NCBI GenBank assembly: GCA_022376515.1
Contig: WTXI01000006.1
Coordinates: 744,001 to 808,000 of the forward strand
DNA from: Lactifluus volemus
Lineage: Eukaryota; Basidiomycota; Agaricomycetes; Russulales; Russulaceae
Direction: 5' to 3'
DNA length: 64,000 nt
Under the pieces are notes generated by a model that did not search any database, was not told where the DNA came from, and saw nothing but the letters and a program-made list of their open reading frames with translations. Shown in pieces: positions 48,345 through 61,376 of this stretch. Made by a program: the position numbers and the translations under genes. Positions within the stretch are counted from its first letter, which is position 1, and every line of letters begins with the position of its first letter.

Positions 48345-50329
48345 ATGGCTGAGAAGGACACAAGCGCACGTCTAAGGAAGGCGGTCAGAGGTATCATATT
48401 GCTCCTTTTCTCTCTACTCCACTCATTTATACACCCAGAAAACAATCTCTTTCTTGTCAAGCGCCTCATCCAACGCATAGATATGCGGAATCCCGATCCT
48501 GGCCCAAAGAGGTACACGTCTTTGGCGTGGGCCGCGGTTGAAGGAAATGTGGATATGTTTGAGTTTCTCCTGAATGCTGGGCACGACGATGAGGAGCTGA
48601 GCAGGGTACGGCCCGTTGACATCCCCCCTCTACATCCTTCTCATCATTTCAACAGGATTCAGAGAATAGCACAATTCTCATTCTCGTTGCGGATATGAAA
48701 CCACCCTTGAGTAGCCCATACGCATGCTCAGACCCCGACTTCATGGATGCTGCCCTCCGAATGGCCAGGATGTATTACGACAAGTATCCATTCATTCTGA
48801 ATTGGCCGGATTCATCGGGGAAAACTGCATTGCACGTCGCGGCTTTGAAAGGAAACGAGAAGCTTGTCAGAGTGCGTCCTTTCTCGGCGATTATTGAATT
48901 TATCCCCGAGATTCTCTCCCTAGATGCTTTGCGAGTTTGGGGCCGACTTTGATCTGTCTGACAGTGAAGGAAACACACCGTTGCATTAGTAAGTCAACGG
49001 CATTCCAACGCCACGGTGTATTGATATATGATTTCAGCGCAAGCGCCTGGGGACATATTCCCGTGCGTGGCCTACGTCTTTGTGGAGTTTTTTGAACACT
49101 GATCGTTGCCTCAGATTGTGCAGTTATTGATTGAAGGGGGTTGCCAGTTTACGGCAAAAAATAATCATGGGTACTCACCATCTGACTATGCCTACTCGTA
49201 AGTGCTCACCGAATGTCAATGTGTCCATCTGAAAATGCGGTTCTTGTGTGATCAGCTACAGTACGCGTGATACTCTGGAGAATACTGCCCGTACACAGGT
49301 CGAGCTTAATAGGAGGGCTCGGCGCGTGTTTGCTCAGGCCGCTGCTCGAGCCGCGGAATTAGATGGCTTTGAACCACCGATCACGTCTTTGGAAGCGGGA
49401 AATTCGATTCGGAATCGTAGTGGGTCCGCCGCCAGTTACACGACTGGTACATCAGATAGTGGGGATGGCGAAAGCTTGCCATCGGGCCATTCATACAACA
49501 GTGGCATCTCATCTACCTCTCAACACACATATCGTTCGGGGGCATCTTCATCAGGCAGTACAGGTGCATTCTCGGCCTCCTCACCTACTCCCGTCTTTTC
49601 ATATTCCAGCACCTCGCTTCTATCCCCGGCCTCTAACCCGGCATCAGCCCTATCACCGATTGCATCGCGTGTGCTGGAGAAGGACGCCAGCGCCATGGAG
49701 GCTTACATTCGTCGGAATCGCAGTGGAAGTGGGTCCACAGATGCCAAAACAGGAGAATCGGCTGCCCCTTCACCGGCTCCACCACTTGGGTCTACACCGG
49801 TCTCCTCCGGGCCATCGATGAACGGGGATGACCTCGCTTCGTTGCCAGATATGAGCAAATCGGTTGCCCCGCGACGTCGGTTACGACCCTCGTTGTCTGC
49901 GGCGCAGCTTCGAGCCTACGGAAAACCATCTTGTATCGTGACGGGGGTTACCCTTCACAGGATCCGACACCCAGAAATCGAGCGGGCATCAACTCGGGCC
50001 CGACAAAACCAGGTTCTCCGAGATCGCCGCTTGCGGACAGTTTCTCACCGATACCTTCTACCACCCGGGCTTTCCCGTCGCGCAATAGCTCCCTCAACGC
50101 GCTTTCGATGATGATGGACGAAAAGGAACCGGACAAGTTGGTCGGACCTTCGAGCGACTATGCGGTCTTCCCGGATCCTCCCGGAGAACACCTGAGTCCA
50201 AATGCGACGCCAACAGTGCCGACGAGTCGTCGACTACCGTTCAACATACTATCGAGACCTCTACATAGCCTTGATCTTCATCACGGACATGGGCATCGAC
50301 GAGGTGCATCAATTCATTCTTTGCGTTAA
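48345..50329 (+). CDS. AVO2-like ankyrin-repeat protein (TORC2 subunit type)
   Basis: Resembles yeast Avo2, a non-essential TORC2 subunit at the plasma membrane: N-terminal ankyrin repeats followed by a long Ser-rich region. The start ARLRKAVRENNLFLVKRLIQ matches the Avo2 pattern. Repeats continue with TSLAWAAVEGNVDMFEFLLN, GKTALHVAALKGNEKLVR, FGADFDLSDSEGNTPLH and LIEGGCQFTAKNNHGYSPSD across several small introns. The C-terminal half (from 49248) is low-complexity Ser/Thr/Pro, probably phosphorylated. Near 49922-49925 an A run is one base short: the frame AQLRAYGKPS ends there and YRDGGYPSQDPTPRNRAG continues one frame over to LHHGHGHRRGASIHSLR at 50329. A different ankyrin protein cannot be excluded. 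Confidence 0.72.
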
Positions 50330-50466
50330 CTTTGTTGTGTAGAAAAAAATGTTACTGTTGTATTACGCGTTATTTATTTATGCTGTTTTGTACTGTAGCC
50401 GAGATGTGATAACCATTTATAGTACACACGACACGCTGTAAACACCCTCGACTGACACTCTCCTCA

Positions 50467-53000
50467 ATGTCTCTTCCACCAATATCCGGTGTAGATCCTG
50501 ATCCTACCACTCAAATACCTTGGCCTGGTGCGCGTAAGAGGTCAGATCGTGAGGTCGATCCCTCAGAGGCTACCCCGTCCTCAAATGCCAGCTCGACGTT
50601 CGATTCACGACGTCCATCCGTAGTCTCTAGACCTGAACAGAACGGAAAACGACGCCTTTCTACACTCGACCTTTATAATCTCAGCATATCTATGGCAGGG
50701 GCCCAAATAGCCTGGACAGTTGAACTCGGGTAAGTACCCTCAATCCCGAGCGGTCTGATACTTGAACCATATTAGATACGGCACACCCTTCTTACTTTCC
50801 CTGGGGATTTCAGAGCAGCTCACCAGTCTCGTATGGTTGGCGGGTCCCATCTCTGGCTTAATTGCACAACCAGTCATTGGTGAGTTCAGTCGAGCCTTGA
50901 CAGCGTTCACAATAGTGACGCTTCACTTAGGTGCGATCTCCGACTCATCCACGTCCAAGTATCGTCGGCGTTACTGGATAGCACTGTCAACTGTTGCCCT
51001 CGTAGCGTCGACTCTGACCTTAGCCTATTGTCAGGAACTCTCCTTTTTCTTCGTAGATCTATTCCAACTCGGCGTGGGTGACTGGGACCCGAAACAACGC
51101 CATCAGGTATGCCTCACCCAACGACAACCTCCTTTACATCACTTATTACAACGTACACAGGCTTCCAACTTTGCCATCGGGCTCGCGGTCTTCTCTTTCT
51201 ACGTTCTCGATTTTGCCCTCAATGCCTTGCAGGCCTCTCTTCGCAACCTCTTGCTCGACATCACTCCTCCGGAGCAGCTCAGCGCCGGAAACGCCTGGCA
51301 TAGCAGGATGACCCAAGCCGGGAACATCGTCGGCTATGGCTTTGGCTTCCTTCCGTTGGCGAGCCTTCCGATTATTCGCTTGCTCGGTGGTGATCAATTC
51401 AGAAAATTCTGTGTTATTGCCATGATTACCCTCGTCATAACCGTCTGGATCACATGCTACACCCAATCCGAGGAGGAGCGCATTCTGCAAAGGCCTTCCG
51501 AGGGGTATGTGTCATCGGTTCTAGATATCAACTCCACCTTTTTTGACGACTCCCAGGACATTCCGGGAGATCTGGAATAATATCTACATTGCCGTCGTTG
51601 CGCTTCCTAGGCCAATACGACGTGTCTGCTACGTGCAGATCTTTGCCTTTATGGGTTGGTAAGTGCTCGTCGCTTCCTTCGGTATCCCATTACTAAATTA
51701 CTGTTTTGAGGTTCCCGTTCCTCTTCTATTCGTAAGAAATAAGGGATATCACCACTCTTTGTGGTTCTGCTAATACGTACCATATAGCACCACTTACATC
51801 GGCCAAATCATGGCGCAACAATACGACAGGGAGCCAGACAAGGACATGGCTACTCGTACTGGTGCTCTAGCGATGCTCGTTCATAGTATTGGTACGACCA
51901 GCGCACTCAACTAGTGTGGTTCAAGTTGATCCCTGAGTTTCTTAATAGTCGCCGTTGTCGCTGGCGTAGTCCTTCCTCACCTTGCACGACGAGACGTTCG
52001 CTTACTCGCCCAAAGTGATGATGAAGACGAGGACGCTGAACTTTCACGTCTCAGAGATACCGTTAGGCAATGGCAAGTAGAGGCGGCGCACAAAGGCAAG
52101 CCGTTGCGCCTACCAATAATGCCTTTCTTGTTACGCAACATATGGATGGGTGCCATGTTGCTATTCAGTCTCGTCACCGCTTCCACCTTCTTCATCACCA
52201 AAGTTTGGCAGGTAGGTTATCCTCTACTCGCTTGCTTGGTCCCGCTTGCTTAACCCTACTCTAGGCGATTGCCGCTGTCGGCTTGATCGGTATATGCTGG
52301 GCAGTCGCATGCTGGGTACCTTTCGCAATCATCATGGAGGTCAGTCGCCTCATATAACATCGGGCATATGCTTATTGGGATCTTTCATCAGTTCCTTAAA
52401 GAGTTAGACCAACCTACACCCGAAAGAACTGCACGCCCCGTAAACCGCCGCACTTCACACGTTAGGACCGTTTCCACACCAAATCTACTCAGGGTCTCAC
52501 TTCTCAGTGAACGCCAACCATTGCTCGCGCGCCGTCGCTCATTCGAAGATCAAGCGGATACCGATGGGGCCCAGAAAAATACCCGCGTTGCCGGGGGAAC
52601 CATCCTCGGAATCCATAATCTCGCCATTGTCTTCCCGCAATTCCTCGTGAGTCTATACTTTTCACACCTTTTGTTGAGAATTTGACGGATTCCGTGTGCT
52701 TTCTTGAAGACCGCGATCTGGTCAAGTGCAATATTCAAGCTCGCAGATGCGAAAGCCCACAACGACCCGATGAACACCGGTACGTTCTATGGCAAGAACG
52801 GTGTTGCTTGGGTTCTTCGCTTTGGCGGACTTTGCACTTTGGTATGTGTGTCCGTTGTCTCTCCACGGTCCGTAGACTTCAACGTGCTTTGATAGTTTGG
52901 AGCCGTCCTCTGCCGTATGGTTCCTCCAACCCGCACGGAGAAAGAGATGAGACGTCGTTTGGGAGAGATGAGGGTACTTAAGCAAGAACAGACTCCTTAG
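50467..53000 (+). CDS. GPH/SLC45-type sucrose or alpha-glucoside proton symporter
   Basis: Twelve-helix carrier of the sucrose/H+ symporter group (plant SUT, S. pombe Sut1, animal SLC45), plasma or vacuolar membrane. Disordered N-terminus, then LYNLSISMAGAQIAWTVELG, YGTPFLLSLGISEQLTSLVW, AGPISGLIAQPVI, GAISDSSTSKYRRRYWIALS (the loop 2-3 D-x-x-x-SKYRRRY signature of this group), LDFALNALQASLRNLLLDIT and QLSAGNAWHSRMTQAGNIVG. The second half has FAFMGWFPFLFYSTTYIGQI, LFSLVTASTFFITKVWQ and GTILGIHNLAIVFPQFL, with a cytosolic loop containing SERQPLLARRRS. About ten introns; every junction keeps frame to the stop at 52998-53000. Substrate specificity inferred only. Confidence 0.87.
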
Positions 53001-53291
53001 ATCAATTCTTTTCCGATTTGAACTTGATTTGCGCATCTACTAAATCTCATCGAACCTCTATCATTGCATGCATATCTTTGAATGTCGTTTAGCTTTCACA
53101 CGTTTCATGTCTCGCAACCAATCACCACTCTGATATCTCTTCGAAAGCCATTATGTGGCCAATATACATAGTGCATAATCCCAATCATTTCCGTCCCGTG
53201 TATGGATAAGGTGGCAAGGTACATGCGTGATTGCTGGACGATGGGAACTAAAAAGGCTATAAACGGGTGGGAGGCCTTTTGTTTGTTTTTT

Positions 53292-55807
53292 TCAAGTCAG
53301 AGATGACCCGTCCAAGGCGAAAGACAGAAGCTCGTCACCTGTAGCCGCGTGCTTATAAAACATCCGCACCGACAGTGCACGTAAGAGCACGCCTTCGAGG
53401 TGCGTTGCAGTCTTGAGGCGACTAGAAACGTTTCCCCAGTTCGAGTTTGAGTTTGAGTAGCCTTTCCCACAAATCACCGCGGCGGAAGCACCACTGGCGG
53501 CATGCTTGAGACACGTCACTTCGTACCGAACCTCAACCTCTGCTTCTGCGAATGTTTCTGGGCGTACACACATAATCCGATAAGAGCTTGTATGGAACAA
53601 TGGATGGGGGAGAAAAAAATACCTGAGCTATATATGGGAGGGCAGGATACAGGCGCGATATCACCCTCTTCGTCGACGGTGCAACCTCGGCCTGTGTGAT
53701 GGAGAACCTGCTTCTCGATCAGGGCGTCTTTCGGGAGACCCTTCACAGTCAGGAAGAGCGTAGGAGTGGCGTCTCCCTACAACGACGACGATATAAAAAT
53801 TTCGTCTGGTTTTAAGTATGGGGAAACCGAAGCGTGGAAAGGCTCACTCACGTCCAAGGTTTGCGATGCCGCTACAGCGTACGAGATGTGGTGTTGTTGA
53901 GTGAGCCAATAGAGGATCAGTTGTGCGTGGCCATCCCAGCCGCCGCCGGCATGATTAGACAACGCCTTTACGATGCGATCGGCGTGTTGCGAAACGAGAG
54001 GGATTTCGGTTGAGAGAGATTGGGGCGAGGGCATGGTCAACGAACATGGTATAAGACCAATCTGACCCGAAACGAAAACGCGTTCGTCTACCTGTATAGG
54101 TTTTGGGTGGAGGATTTGTCAACAAGGAACGGGGGAAACAAGGGCTAAATTTGTTCTCACGATGATTGCCTGAGAGTACGGGCCAATATTTGCTGGGGCC
54201 CAGTAGCTCAAACCCTGCACGTGTAGGGCCTGCCGATCCGATGCTTTCTGCTCTGAATAGGCGACGCAGTCGAGCATCACCCGCAGGGGGTAAGGAAGGT
54301 CCACGGATACGCAGGCACGCGCAGGCGGACTGACACCAAAATAGGATGCGTAGACCACATTAATGGAAGCGAAGTCTTCCATGGATGAAATGAAGATGTT
54401 CATGTTGGCGATATGAGATAGAGATAGCGAGTGTTCTGAGAGGTGCCCTTGTAAATTTAAAGTTAGCCAACGAGAGAGTAACACTTATTGAAACTTTACT
54501 TTGTAGGATATGAAAGCATTCCCGAACTTCGTCCTCCAAGGGCATATCGGACATGTCACGAGTATCCCTGTGTACATTGCCGATTGAAATCCAGTTCCCA
54601 AAGCATATAGATGTCGACGTTGTTTGAGTTCCTGTGCTGGACTCCTGAAAGTCTTGCGGCTCGATTCGTCGTGGGCTTTGGCTGTTCTTAGACATTTGGG
54701 TTTGAATATCTTCCGCAATATCATGGTAAGGTTGATCAAGTAGGGTGGGAACCAAGATGCTGAGCTGTTGTTCTGGTTTTGTATCAAGGGAAGCACGTCG
54801 AATGCGTAGGAAAGCAACCGTGCGAAATCACTGTCTGAATGGACAACGGTTTCCGTCTCGAGTCTGTAATGCGGTGAGCATGGTTAAAAACTATGTATAG
54901 GGGATCTCACAGCTTTATGCGCTGCTTGAAGAGTGGACAATCGAGGGTAACGTCTCGTATTCACCCCCCTCTCCACAGATATGGGAGCCATACAACGTAT
55001 TCTAGACGAACCTCATCATCATAAATGATGGAAATGAAAGAAGCTCTACGTACCAACGTCACAATTTTGGTCGCATTTCTGACAGAGTCTTGCCGAGATG
55101 CGTGGTATCGAGCCCGATCCCCGCAACTTTGATGAGGATGGCTTCATTCCCGCCATGATCATTTCTGAGAGAAGTTCCCCTTGATTTCTCTGCCACAAGT
55201 AGCTCAAAGGGGTTAGGGACAGCCTTTGACAGCTAGTCTCATATACGTGAATACATAGATTGACGAGCAGGTGTCCGAGGGGGAAACTCACACGTGCTCG
55301 ACACGGATACGCTGGTAATTTGAAAGGATGCGCCGACGGATACACCCTTTGCGTCAGGATGTTGAGACTAGAGAATACCAGATACTCAACAAAGCGAGCA
55401 GATTTGTTGACAGAGTTTTCATTACTTTGACATCAGAGAGCAAAGCATACAGATCTTCGGTCTCGTCTCCGTTGACCCCTCCACGTTCCTCTGCATTTCT
55501 GCTGCCATACTCTGAATCTTGGGCAAGCGCCGTACCACCGATGACCCTACGGTAAAGAGGAACATCCAAGGCACGAGCAACGAATTCAATGGCGTCTTGT
55601 CCCACTGTTTGGTAAGGTATGAATCTAGCTCCTCTGGCGTCCGAAAATGAACATAGTTTCGAAGCCAGAAGCGGGACAGTTACACGCCTTTGCCGGGTCT
55701 GGTCGCAAAGAGGCAGCTGCAACTAATTTGTGACCATTCTTGTGGCAGTATAGGAGATTGTAGCAACTGTCCTTGCCACCACTGAGGAGAGCGATGTATT
55801 TCATCAT
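53292..55807 (-). CDS. DPH6: Diphthine-ammonia ligase with RidA-like C-terminal domains
   Basis: Last step of diphthamide synthesis: amidates diphthine on eEF2 using ATP and ammonium. The N-terminal PP-loop ATPase reads MKYIALLSGGKDSCYNLLY with the SGGKDS motif. Then TVGQDAIEFVARALDVPLYR, LTPLSYLWQRNQGELLSEMI (the Dph6 core) and two RidA/L-PSP domains (LSHIANMNIFISSMEDFASI, LSYWAPANIGPYSQAI, FVSGQIGLIPCSL), as in yeast Dph6. The end carries RGCTVDEEGDIAPVSCPPIY. The first intron (55632-55687) appears to use a GC donor. Right after it a T run is one base short (55614-55615) between ELDSYL and YQTVGQD. It starts 81 bp from FRS1 and is divergent from it. Confidence 0.87.
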
Positions 55808-55888
55808 CGAAAAGCGAAAAGCGCCTGACCGTGAGCCGGACCGTGGCGGCGATAATCTTTGTGTACCGCTTCTCATCCTCAACACACA

Positions 55889-58282
55889 ATGCCAACAGTC
55901 TCCATCGACAAGGAGGATCTCTGGGAACGACTCGGTCACAAGTATTGTCTGTACTGCTGTTGGATGTTACGCGATCACCTCGACTTAGTCGTTTCTTATA
56001 TTAGCATCAGAAGAATTCGACAAGCTCTGCTTCGAGTTTGGCATAGAGCTCGATGAAGACGTGAGTACCGCATATATCGATCATTACCCCCCTCAGTACG
56101 GCTTTAGACTACGGAAGAAGTAGAGGCCGCGATCAAGCAAGGACTACCTGCGGAGCGCCCGGTGTGTATGTCTACGCGTAGTTTTGTCTGTACTCACCTA
56201 GATTCTCAGCAATTGAAAATAGAAATACCAGCAAATAGGTATTCACCGCGTTATATTGAAGCCTCTAGACGTTGAACGTGTCTCCAGATATGACCTACTT
56301 TGTATAGAAGGCATTGCACGCGCATTGCGTATATTCCTGGGCAAAGGGAAAGCACCGGAATATAGACTGGTATACCCCCCTGGAGGAGAGAAGGATATCT
56401 TTAGAGTCACAGTAGCTCCAGAGGCAAGTCGAATTCAGTAGTCGTCTGTATTTTTGTCGCACTGACGGCGTCTCAGACAGATCCAGTTCGCCCTTACATC
56501 AACTCGGCTGTCCTTCGCAATGTCAAATTCACGCAACGCTCGTACGAGTCGTTTATAGATTTACAGGAAAAGCTACACCAGAATATCTGCCGGAAGCGAC
56601 ATTTCGTCGCCATTGGCACGCACGACTTGGATACAATCACGGCACCGTTCCGCTATCAGGCAAAGCCACCAAAGGATATAAGATTCGTCCCTCTGAACAA
56701 AACCAAGCATATACTGCTGAAGAGCTTGTGACGATGTATGAAGTAAGCTAATTAAGAATAAGAAGAACGTACTCATTGACGGATGATACAGTCTGATCGA
56801 CATCTGGTGAAATACCTGCCTATCATCCGCGATTCCCCTGTCTATCCTGTTATCTATGATAAGGAAGATCGTGTGCTTTCCTTCCCACCTATCATAAACT
56901 CGGAGCACAGCAAGATTACATTAAACACTCGGAATGTCTTCATTGAGATGACAGCAACGGACCTGACAAAACTAAATATCGTGACGAACATTGTAGTCAC
57001 CATGTTTTCAGAGTATTGTGAAGAACCTTTTACGTGCGTCCAAGATTTTCATCTATTGATTTTGTCCGAGTGAATTGCACCGTCTAGCATCGAGCCCGTC
57101 AAGATAATCTACCCGGATGGTAAAGTCGTAATCTCCCCGGATCTTTCCTCGCGACAGACTCAGGCGCATGCCTCGTACATCAACTCGTGTGCGGGGCTAG
57201 ACCTCTCCGCCTCACAGGTGAAGGTCCTTCTAGAGCGCATGTCGTTGCGGGCTGAGCTTTCGCCTGGTGACGCCGATACACTCGATGTGGCCATCCCTCC
57301 AACGCGGCCCGACATTCTGCACGAGTGCGACATCATGGAGGATGCAGCGATAGCATACGGGTTCAATAATTGCCAGATACATTCCCGACGACGAGCACAG
57401 TTGCGCAGCCACTGGCTGTCAGCAAGCTGAGCAACATCATCCGGCACGAGTGGGCGTACGCTGGTTGGGTCGAAGTTCTGCCGCTCATCCTCGTACGTCT
57501 CTACGCCAGCAGCGGCTACAATCATCACCTCCTGAGTTCTTATTTTTCTGTGACCAGTGCTCCCACGAGGAAAATTTTGCCTGGCTCAACACGACCGACG
57601 ACAACCAAACGGCGGTCAAGATCGCGAACCCTAAAACGCTCGAGTTCCAGGTGGTGCGCACGTCACTCCTCCCGGGCCTGCTCAAGACGATCCGGGAGAA
57701 CCGATCGCACGCGCTTCCGCTGCGCATCTTTGAGACGTCGGACGTCGTGTTCAAAGACACGACGCGCGAGCGCCAAGCGCGCAACGTGCGGCACGCGGGC
57801 GCGGTGTGGTGCAACAAGACGGCCGGATTCGAAACGTGCATGGCTTACTCGACCGTGCGATGGCCATGCTCGAGGTGCACATATCCCCGGTGGTGACCCT
57901 GCCGCTCAGACGGGCTATTACATCAAAGAGCGAAACGGTACGCCCTCCTTTGCAACACATAAATAAAGCACGACAAACGCTTTTGCGCATTTGCGCTCAT
58001 CTAGACGTGACGTTCTTCCCCGGCCGCGCCGCGACGATCTACTATCGTGCGCGGCCGACGACTGACAAGGAAGCGAGCGCGCGACAAAAAGCGGTGGTCG
58101 GAACGGATACGAGCCGAGGAGGAGAGAGGGACGTTGAGATCGGCAGGCTGGGCATCTTGCACCCGAGCGTGTTGGAGAAGTTCGAGATCGGGTACCCGTG
58201 CTCGGCGCTCGAGTTCTCGCTTGAGCCGTTCAAGGCAAAGATGCCGGCCATGTGGACGAACGACGATGACACCTACGTATGA
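55889..58282 (+). CDS. FRS1: Phenylalanyl-tRNA synthetase beta subunit
   Basis: Cytosolic alpha2-beta2 PheRS; the beta chain holds editing and tRNA-binding domains. [20 protein letters not shown] joins [18 protein letters not shown], then [80 protein letters not shown], the B5 domain ([20 protein letters not shown]), [51 protein letters not shown] and [23 protein letters not shown] donor is used at 56424 (GAG/GCAAGT). Four joins need one extra base in runs: 56704-56707, 57370-57371, 57832-57834 and 57878. An essential single-copy gene with four such breaks is the best evidence for sequencing indels in this window. Confidence 0.93.
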
Positions 58283-58525
58283 TGATGATGACGATGTCGC
58301 ACGTGGGGGAAAATGGACGGAAAGAAGTAAAAAAAAACAAAAGGGTCGTTTTTGATTGTATTGAATAACAAGGTGGAAGGTAGACTCAATTGTTGATGTC
58401 GCGCTTTGTTGTTGGTGAGCCTTTAAAATCATGAGAGAGCAAACCGTCTGAGGAGGTTTATGGAGTTGATACGCAAATACATAAATAATACTCTGTAAAA
58501 AAAAAAGAGTCTCTAGAGGGCTGCT

Positions 58526-60184
58526 TCAGAGCATCCCTGCAGCACGCATGTCCGCCATCAACTGGTCATCATCCCGGAATGCCTGTATGATCTGCCGCTG
58601 CCGCTCTGGGTCATCCGCATACATGTCAATGATCAACTCGCGCCGTGACTCCTCGGCGATCGGAATCGGCATCAAAGGTATCGCCCTGCCGCCGGCGCCG
58701 GCGCCGCCCTCGACGGTGTCCACGTCGAGTTCGTTACCTTCCACCTCATTGCGGGAGCGCCGCGAGAGTCCGAGTCCCGCGCGGATCAGCGAGGTGACGT
58801 CGTAGATGGGCACGCCGCCAAAACGATGCAGGCCCGTCGAAAAGGGATGTGAATGGCCGGCGGCATCGCGCGCGGCTACGGTCGGTTCACGTTGCGAGGC
58901 GAGGATCTTGCGCTCGAAGCGTTTGACGCGCCAATAGCCTAGCAGCGACGTGAGGAGAATGAACCAACCTAAATAAATAAAAAAAAGACAAAAACCATGT
59001 TCAGATTTTATGGCGAAAAAAAGTAGAGGGGGGGCAAAACGCACCGATGGTCATGAGAAAGAAAGAGAGCCAATCTGTCGTTGCTTCACTCGTAAAGTTG
59101 ACGTCGTCCATGGTTGCCCCCGGGATAGTTCCAGACGGCATTCCATCGACCATGGTAATGTTCAATTTGCGATAATATTCCTCGGCCTCCTGCTTTGTCT
59201 TAAGTAATGGCTTGGTGGGTTTACCACCTTGTTCCTCATTACTACCACTCCCACCGGGACCCCACCAGGCATTTCCGTTCGCAGCTTCCTCTGGTCTCGT
59301 CCGAAGAGCAAAGCCATATTGGATGAGGGTGACACCGAGCCCCGCGCGGGAGCCGAAGCGCGCCGCGTGCGTAGTATGGAGGAGATAGGTGAGGAGGAAG
59401 CCGACGAATTGGAAGGATATGGAGATCAACAAGTTCCAGAGAAAAGAAAAGAGTGAACCAGTGGGAAGGTGATCGACGATCATCTCGTCAGGTGATGATG
59501 GTGCGTGGACTGTCGTTTCCCAGTACTGTGGGACGGCGTCGGCCTGGGCTGAAGCGTAAGAGGGTGGTGCGTCCTTCTGTGACTCTTCCGGAACGAGGTA
59601 AACATCGTCACCTGGTGAGAAGGCTGGGGATGAGCACAAAATGGTGAAGGGAGAGAGGGGGGGAGATCAGGATCAGGCACGCACCGTTGCGAAGTTGAAC
59701 CTGTCGCGAGGGCTTTGCGCTTACATTGGCAAAGACACCGTCATTATTGGTACCTCCCCGACGACACCAGAAGCTGTTGAGTCATAATCCAGGTGTAAAC
59801 GGTGGACGATCGAATTTGGTAGGAGGATCTGGCCTTCTTGCGAAGCCAGTTTGAGCGAGGAGTATCCACAGGTCGTACGTCTGATGGAGAAGGGATGAAT
59901 CCATTGGAATTACCAATGTCATTCGGAAGAGATGATGATGAGGGACGTGGGGGAGAGCCTGGAGGAGGTAAACTTGCGTAATCAAAGTTTTCAAAGTCGT
60001 ATATCCCTGGGGTTGGTGGTGAATGGGGAACTGGGGTCGAAGAGGTAGATGTGGGGTTAAGTGGATGAGATTCTGTATGTTGTTCCTCTTCTTCTTCGTC
60101 TTCCGCTTCGAATGCAGCCTCCATCTCGTCGTTGAGGAGAGTATCGGTATGAGGATTCGGAATGGGAGCGTATCGAGCGGACAT
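58526..60184 (-). CDS. BSD2: BSD2/NDFIP-like Rsp5 adaptor
   Basis: Membrane adaptor that brings the Nedd4-type ubiquitin ligase Rsp5 to cargo (metal transporters, misfolded proteins) in Golgi and endosomes. MSARYAPIPNPHTD starts at 60184, followed by an acidic stretch, PPPGSPPRPSSSSLPNDIGN and GGTNNDGVFANV. The exon DDVYLVPEESQKDAPPSYAS carries the PPxY motif, and VPQYWE a second PY-like site. Three membrane helices follow (LLISISFQFVGFLLTYLL, GLGVTLIQYGFAL, WLSFFLMTIGWFILLTSLLG). The C-terminus ends DDDQLMADMRAAGML. A C run on the plus strand (59756-59759) is one base short before GGTNNDG, and another shift lies about 59780-59830. Confidence 0.87.
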
Positions 60185-60575
60185 TGGTAATGAGTGACAG
60201 CTGTGAAGGTCGAGGGTGGTCGTTGTGCCTGCGGAGGCGCGTATTTCCGATTATTTTTCTCACGAGCGTACCAAGGGATGTAAAATAGATTGGAATAAAA
60301 AAAAAAGGTTTATACAACTGCATCTAGTAACTAGTACTACCACTAAGGTCTTCCCCGCCCCAATAACGAGCTGTGCAACTCCTTCCAATCAGGTGCTCCG
60401 TTTGCACCCGACCATGTCCAACGTGGCCAGGACACACAGCGCTAGGCGGTCATCGAACCCAGTTCATTTCTCCTCCGACTAAACCCCAGAAGAGAGAGAG
60501 AGACCGGTCTGGGAATAATACGTCAGCACGGAAAAATGACGACACCAGGTAGGTCTGGGCACAACACTAACCTGG

Positions 60576-61181
60576 TCATGTGCGATACAAGTCTGCACGA
60601 TTTGCCTCTCTGACGAGACGATTGACACGATGGCAACTTTCCATACGAGCTTCCATGAGCTGACCGAAAAGTTCAAGAAGGCGGGTGCCTGCCTCGGCGG
60701 TGGCATCTTGCCGCATGCGGCGGTGGCTACGATTGAGGCTGTGCGGACCAATCCCCTCTAGTTTGAGTTTAAAGCCTTGTTTACGCTGCAACCAGCGAGA
60801 TTTTGGGTGCACTTTCCCGAGGGATGGCGGAGGTGTGGTGGGTTCAGCTTTAATTGACTGCATCTCGGATTCCTCTGTGAGGCTCGCGGATGAATCGGTA
60901 GAGGATGAAAAGGCCTTGGCGGTGGCAGCTGCGGTAATAGAATCGCGACCCTTGGCGGTGAGGGCGAGCTCGAGAGCTGCGCGGGTACGGTGTACCCAGA
61001 GGGATTCTTGTTGGTAAAAGGAGACGAGGGAGTTAAGGAGGACGACCGAGGTATCCACGGGGGCATCAGTGAGAGTTTGAGGTGGAGAGAATGGGGGAGT
61101 GGGGAGGGCTGTGGCGTGTTCTTGGACGGGAGAGTCTGTGAGGGTAAGAGTAGGCTTGACGTCAAGGGAGAGGAGGGACAT
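60576..61181 (-). CDS. Conserved-looking hypothetical protein, 201 aa
   Basis: Single-exon frame from MSLLSLDVKPTLTLTDSPVQ at 61181 to ANRADLYRT at 60576. N-terminal part is Thr/Pro-rich; the middle has helical LNSLVSFYQQESLWVHRTRA, then a Ser/Thr-rich spacer and a basic region (KSRWLQRKQGFKLKLEGIG, LNRSHRRMRQDATAEAGTR) followed by an amphipathic helix (LLELFGQLMEARMESCHRVN). I do not recognise the family. It shares a short promoter region with EMC10. Codon pattern and length favour a real gene. Confidence 0.6.
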   Translation of the reverse strand: MSLLSLDVKPTLTLTDSPVQEHATALPTPPFSPPQTLTDAPVDTSVVLLNSLVSFYQQESLWVHRTRAALELALTAKGRDSITAAATAKAFSSSTDSSASLTEESEMQSIKAEPTTPPPSLGKVHPKSRWLQRKQGFKLKLEGIGPHSLNRSHRRMRQDATAEAGTRLLELFGQLMEARMESCHRVNRLVREANRADLYRT

Positions 61182-61376
61182 GACGATATGTGGGATGATG
61201 GAGGTGGGGATGGTGATGGGAAGGGTGGGGGAAATTGGATGGGGAGGGGGATTATAAAATAAAAATAATAAGAGTCTAGTTAGAGTCTCGACCGTTGGAT
61301 CTAGTTCCAGAGATCAGAATCAGCCTTTTTCGCATCGTCGGTCGGTCGCGACAGAAGGGAGAATTAAACCAACCAA

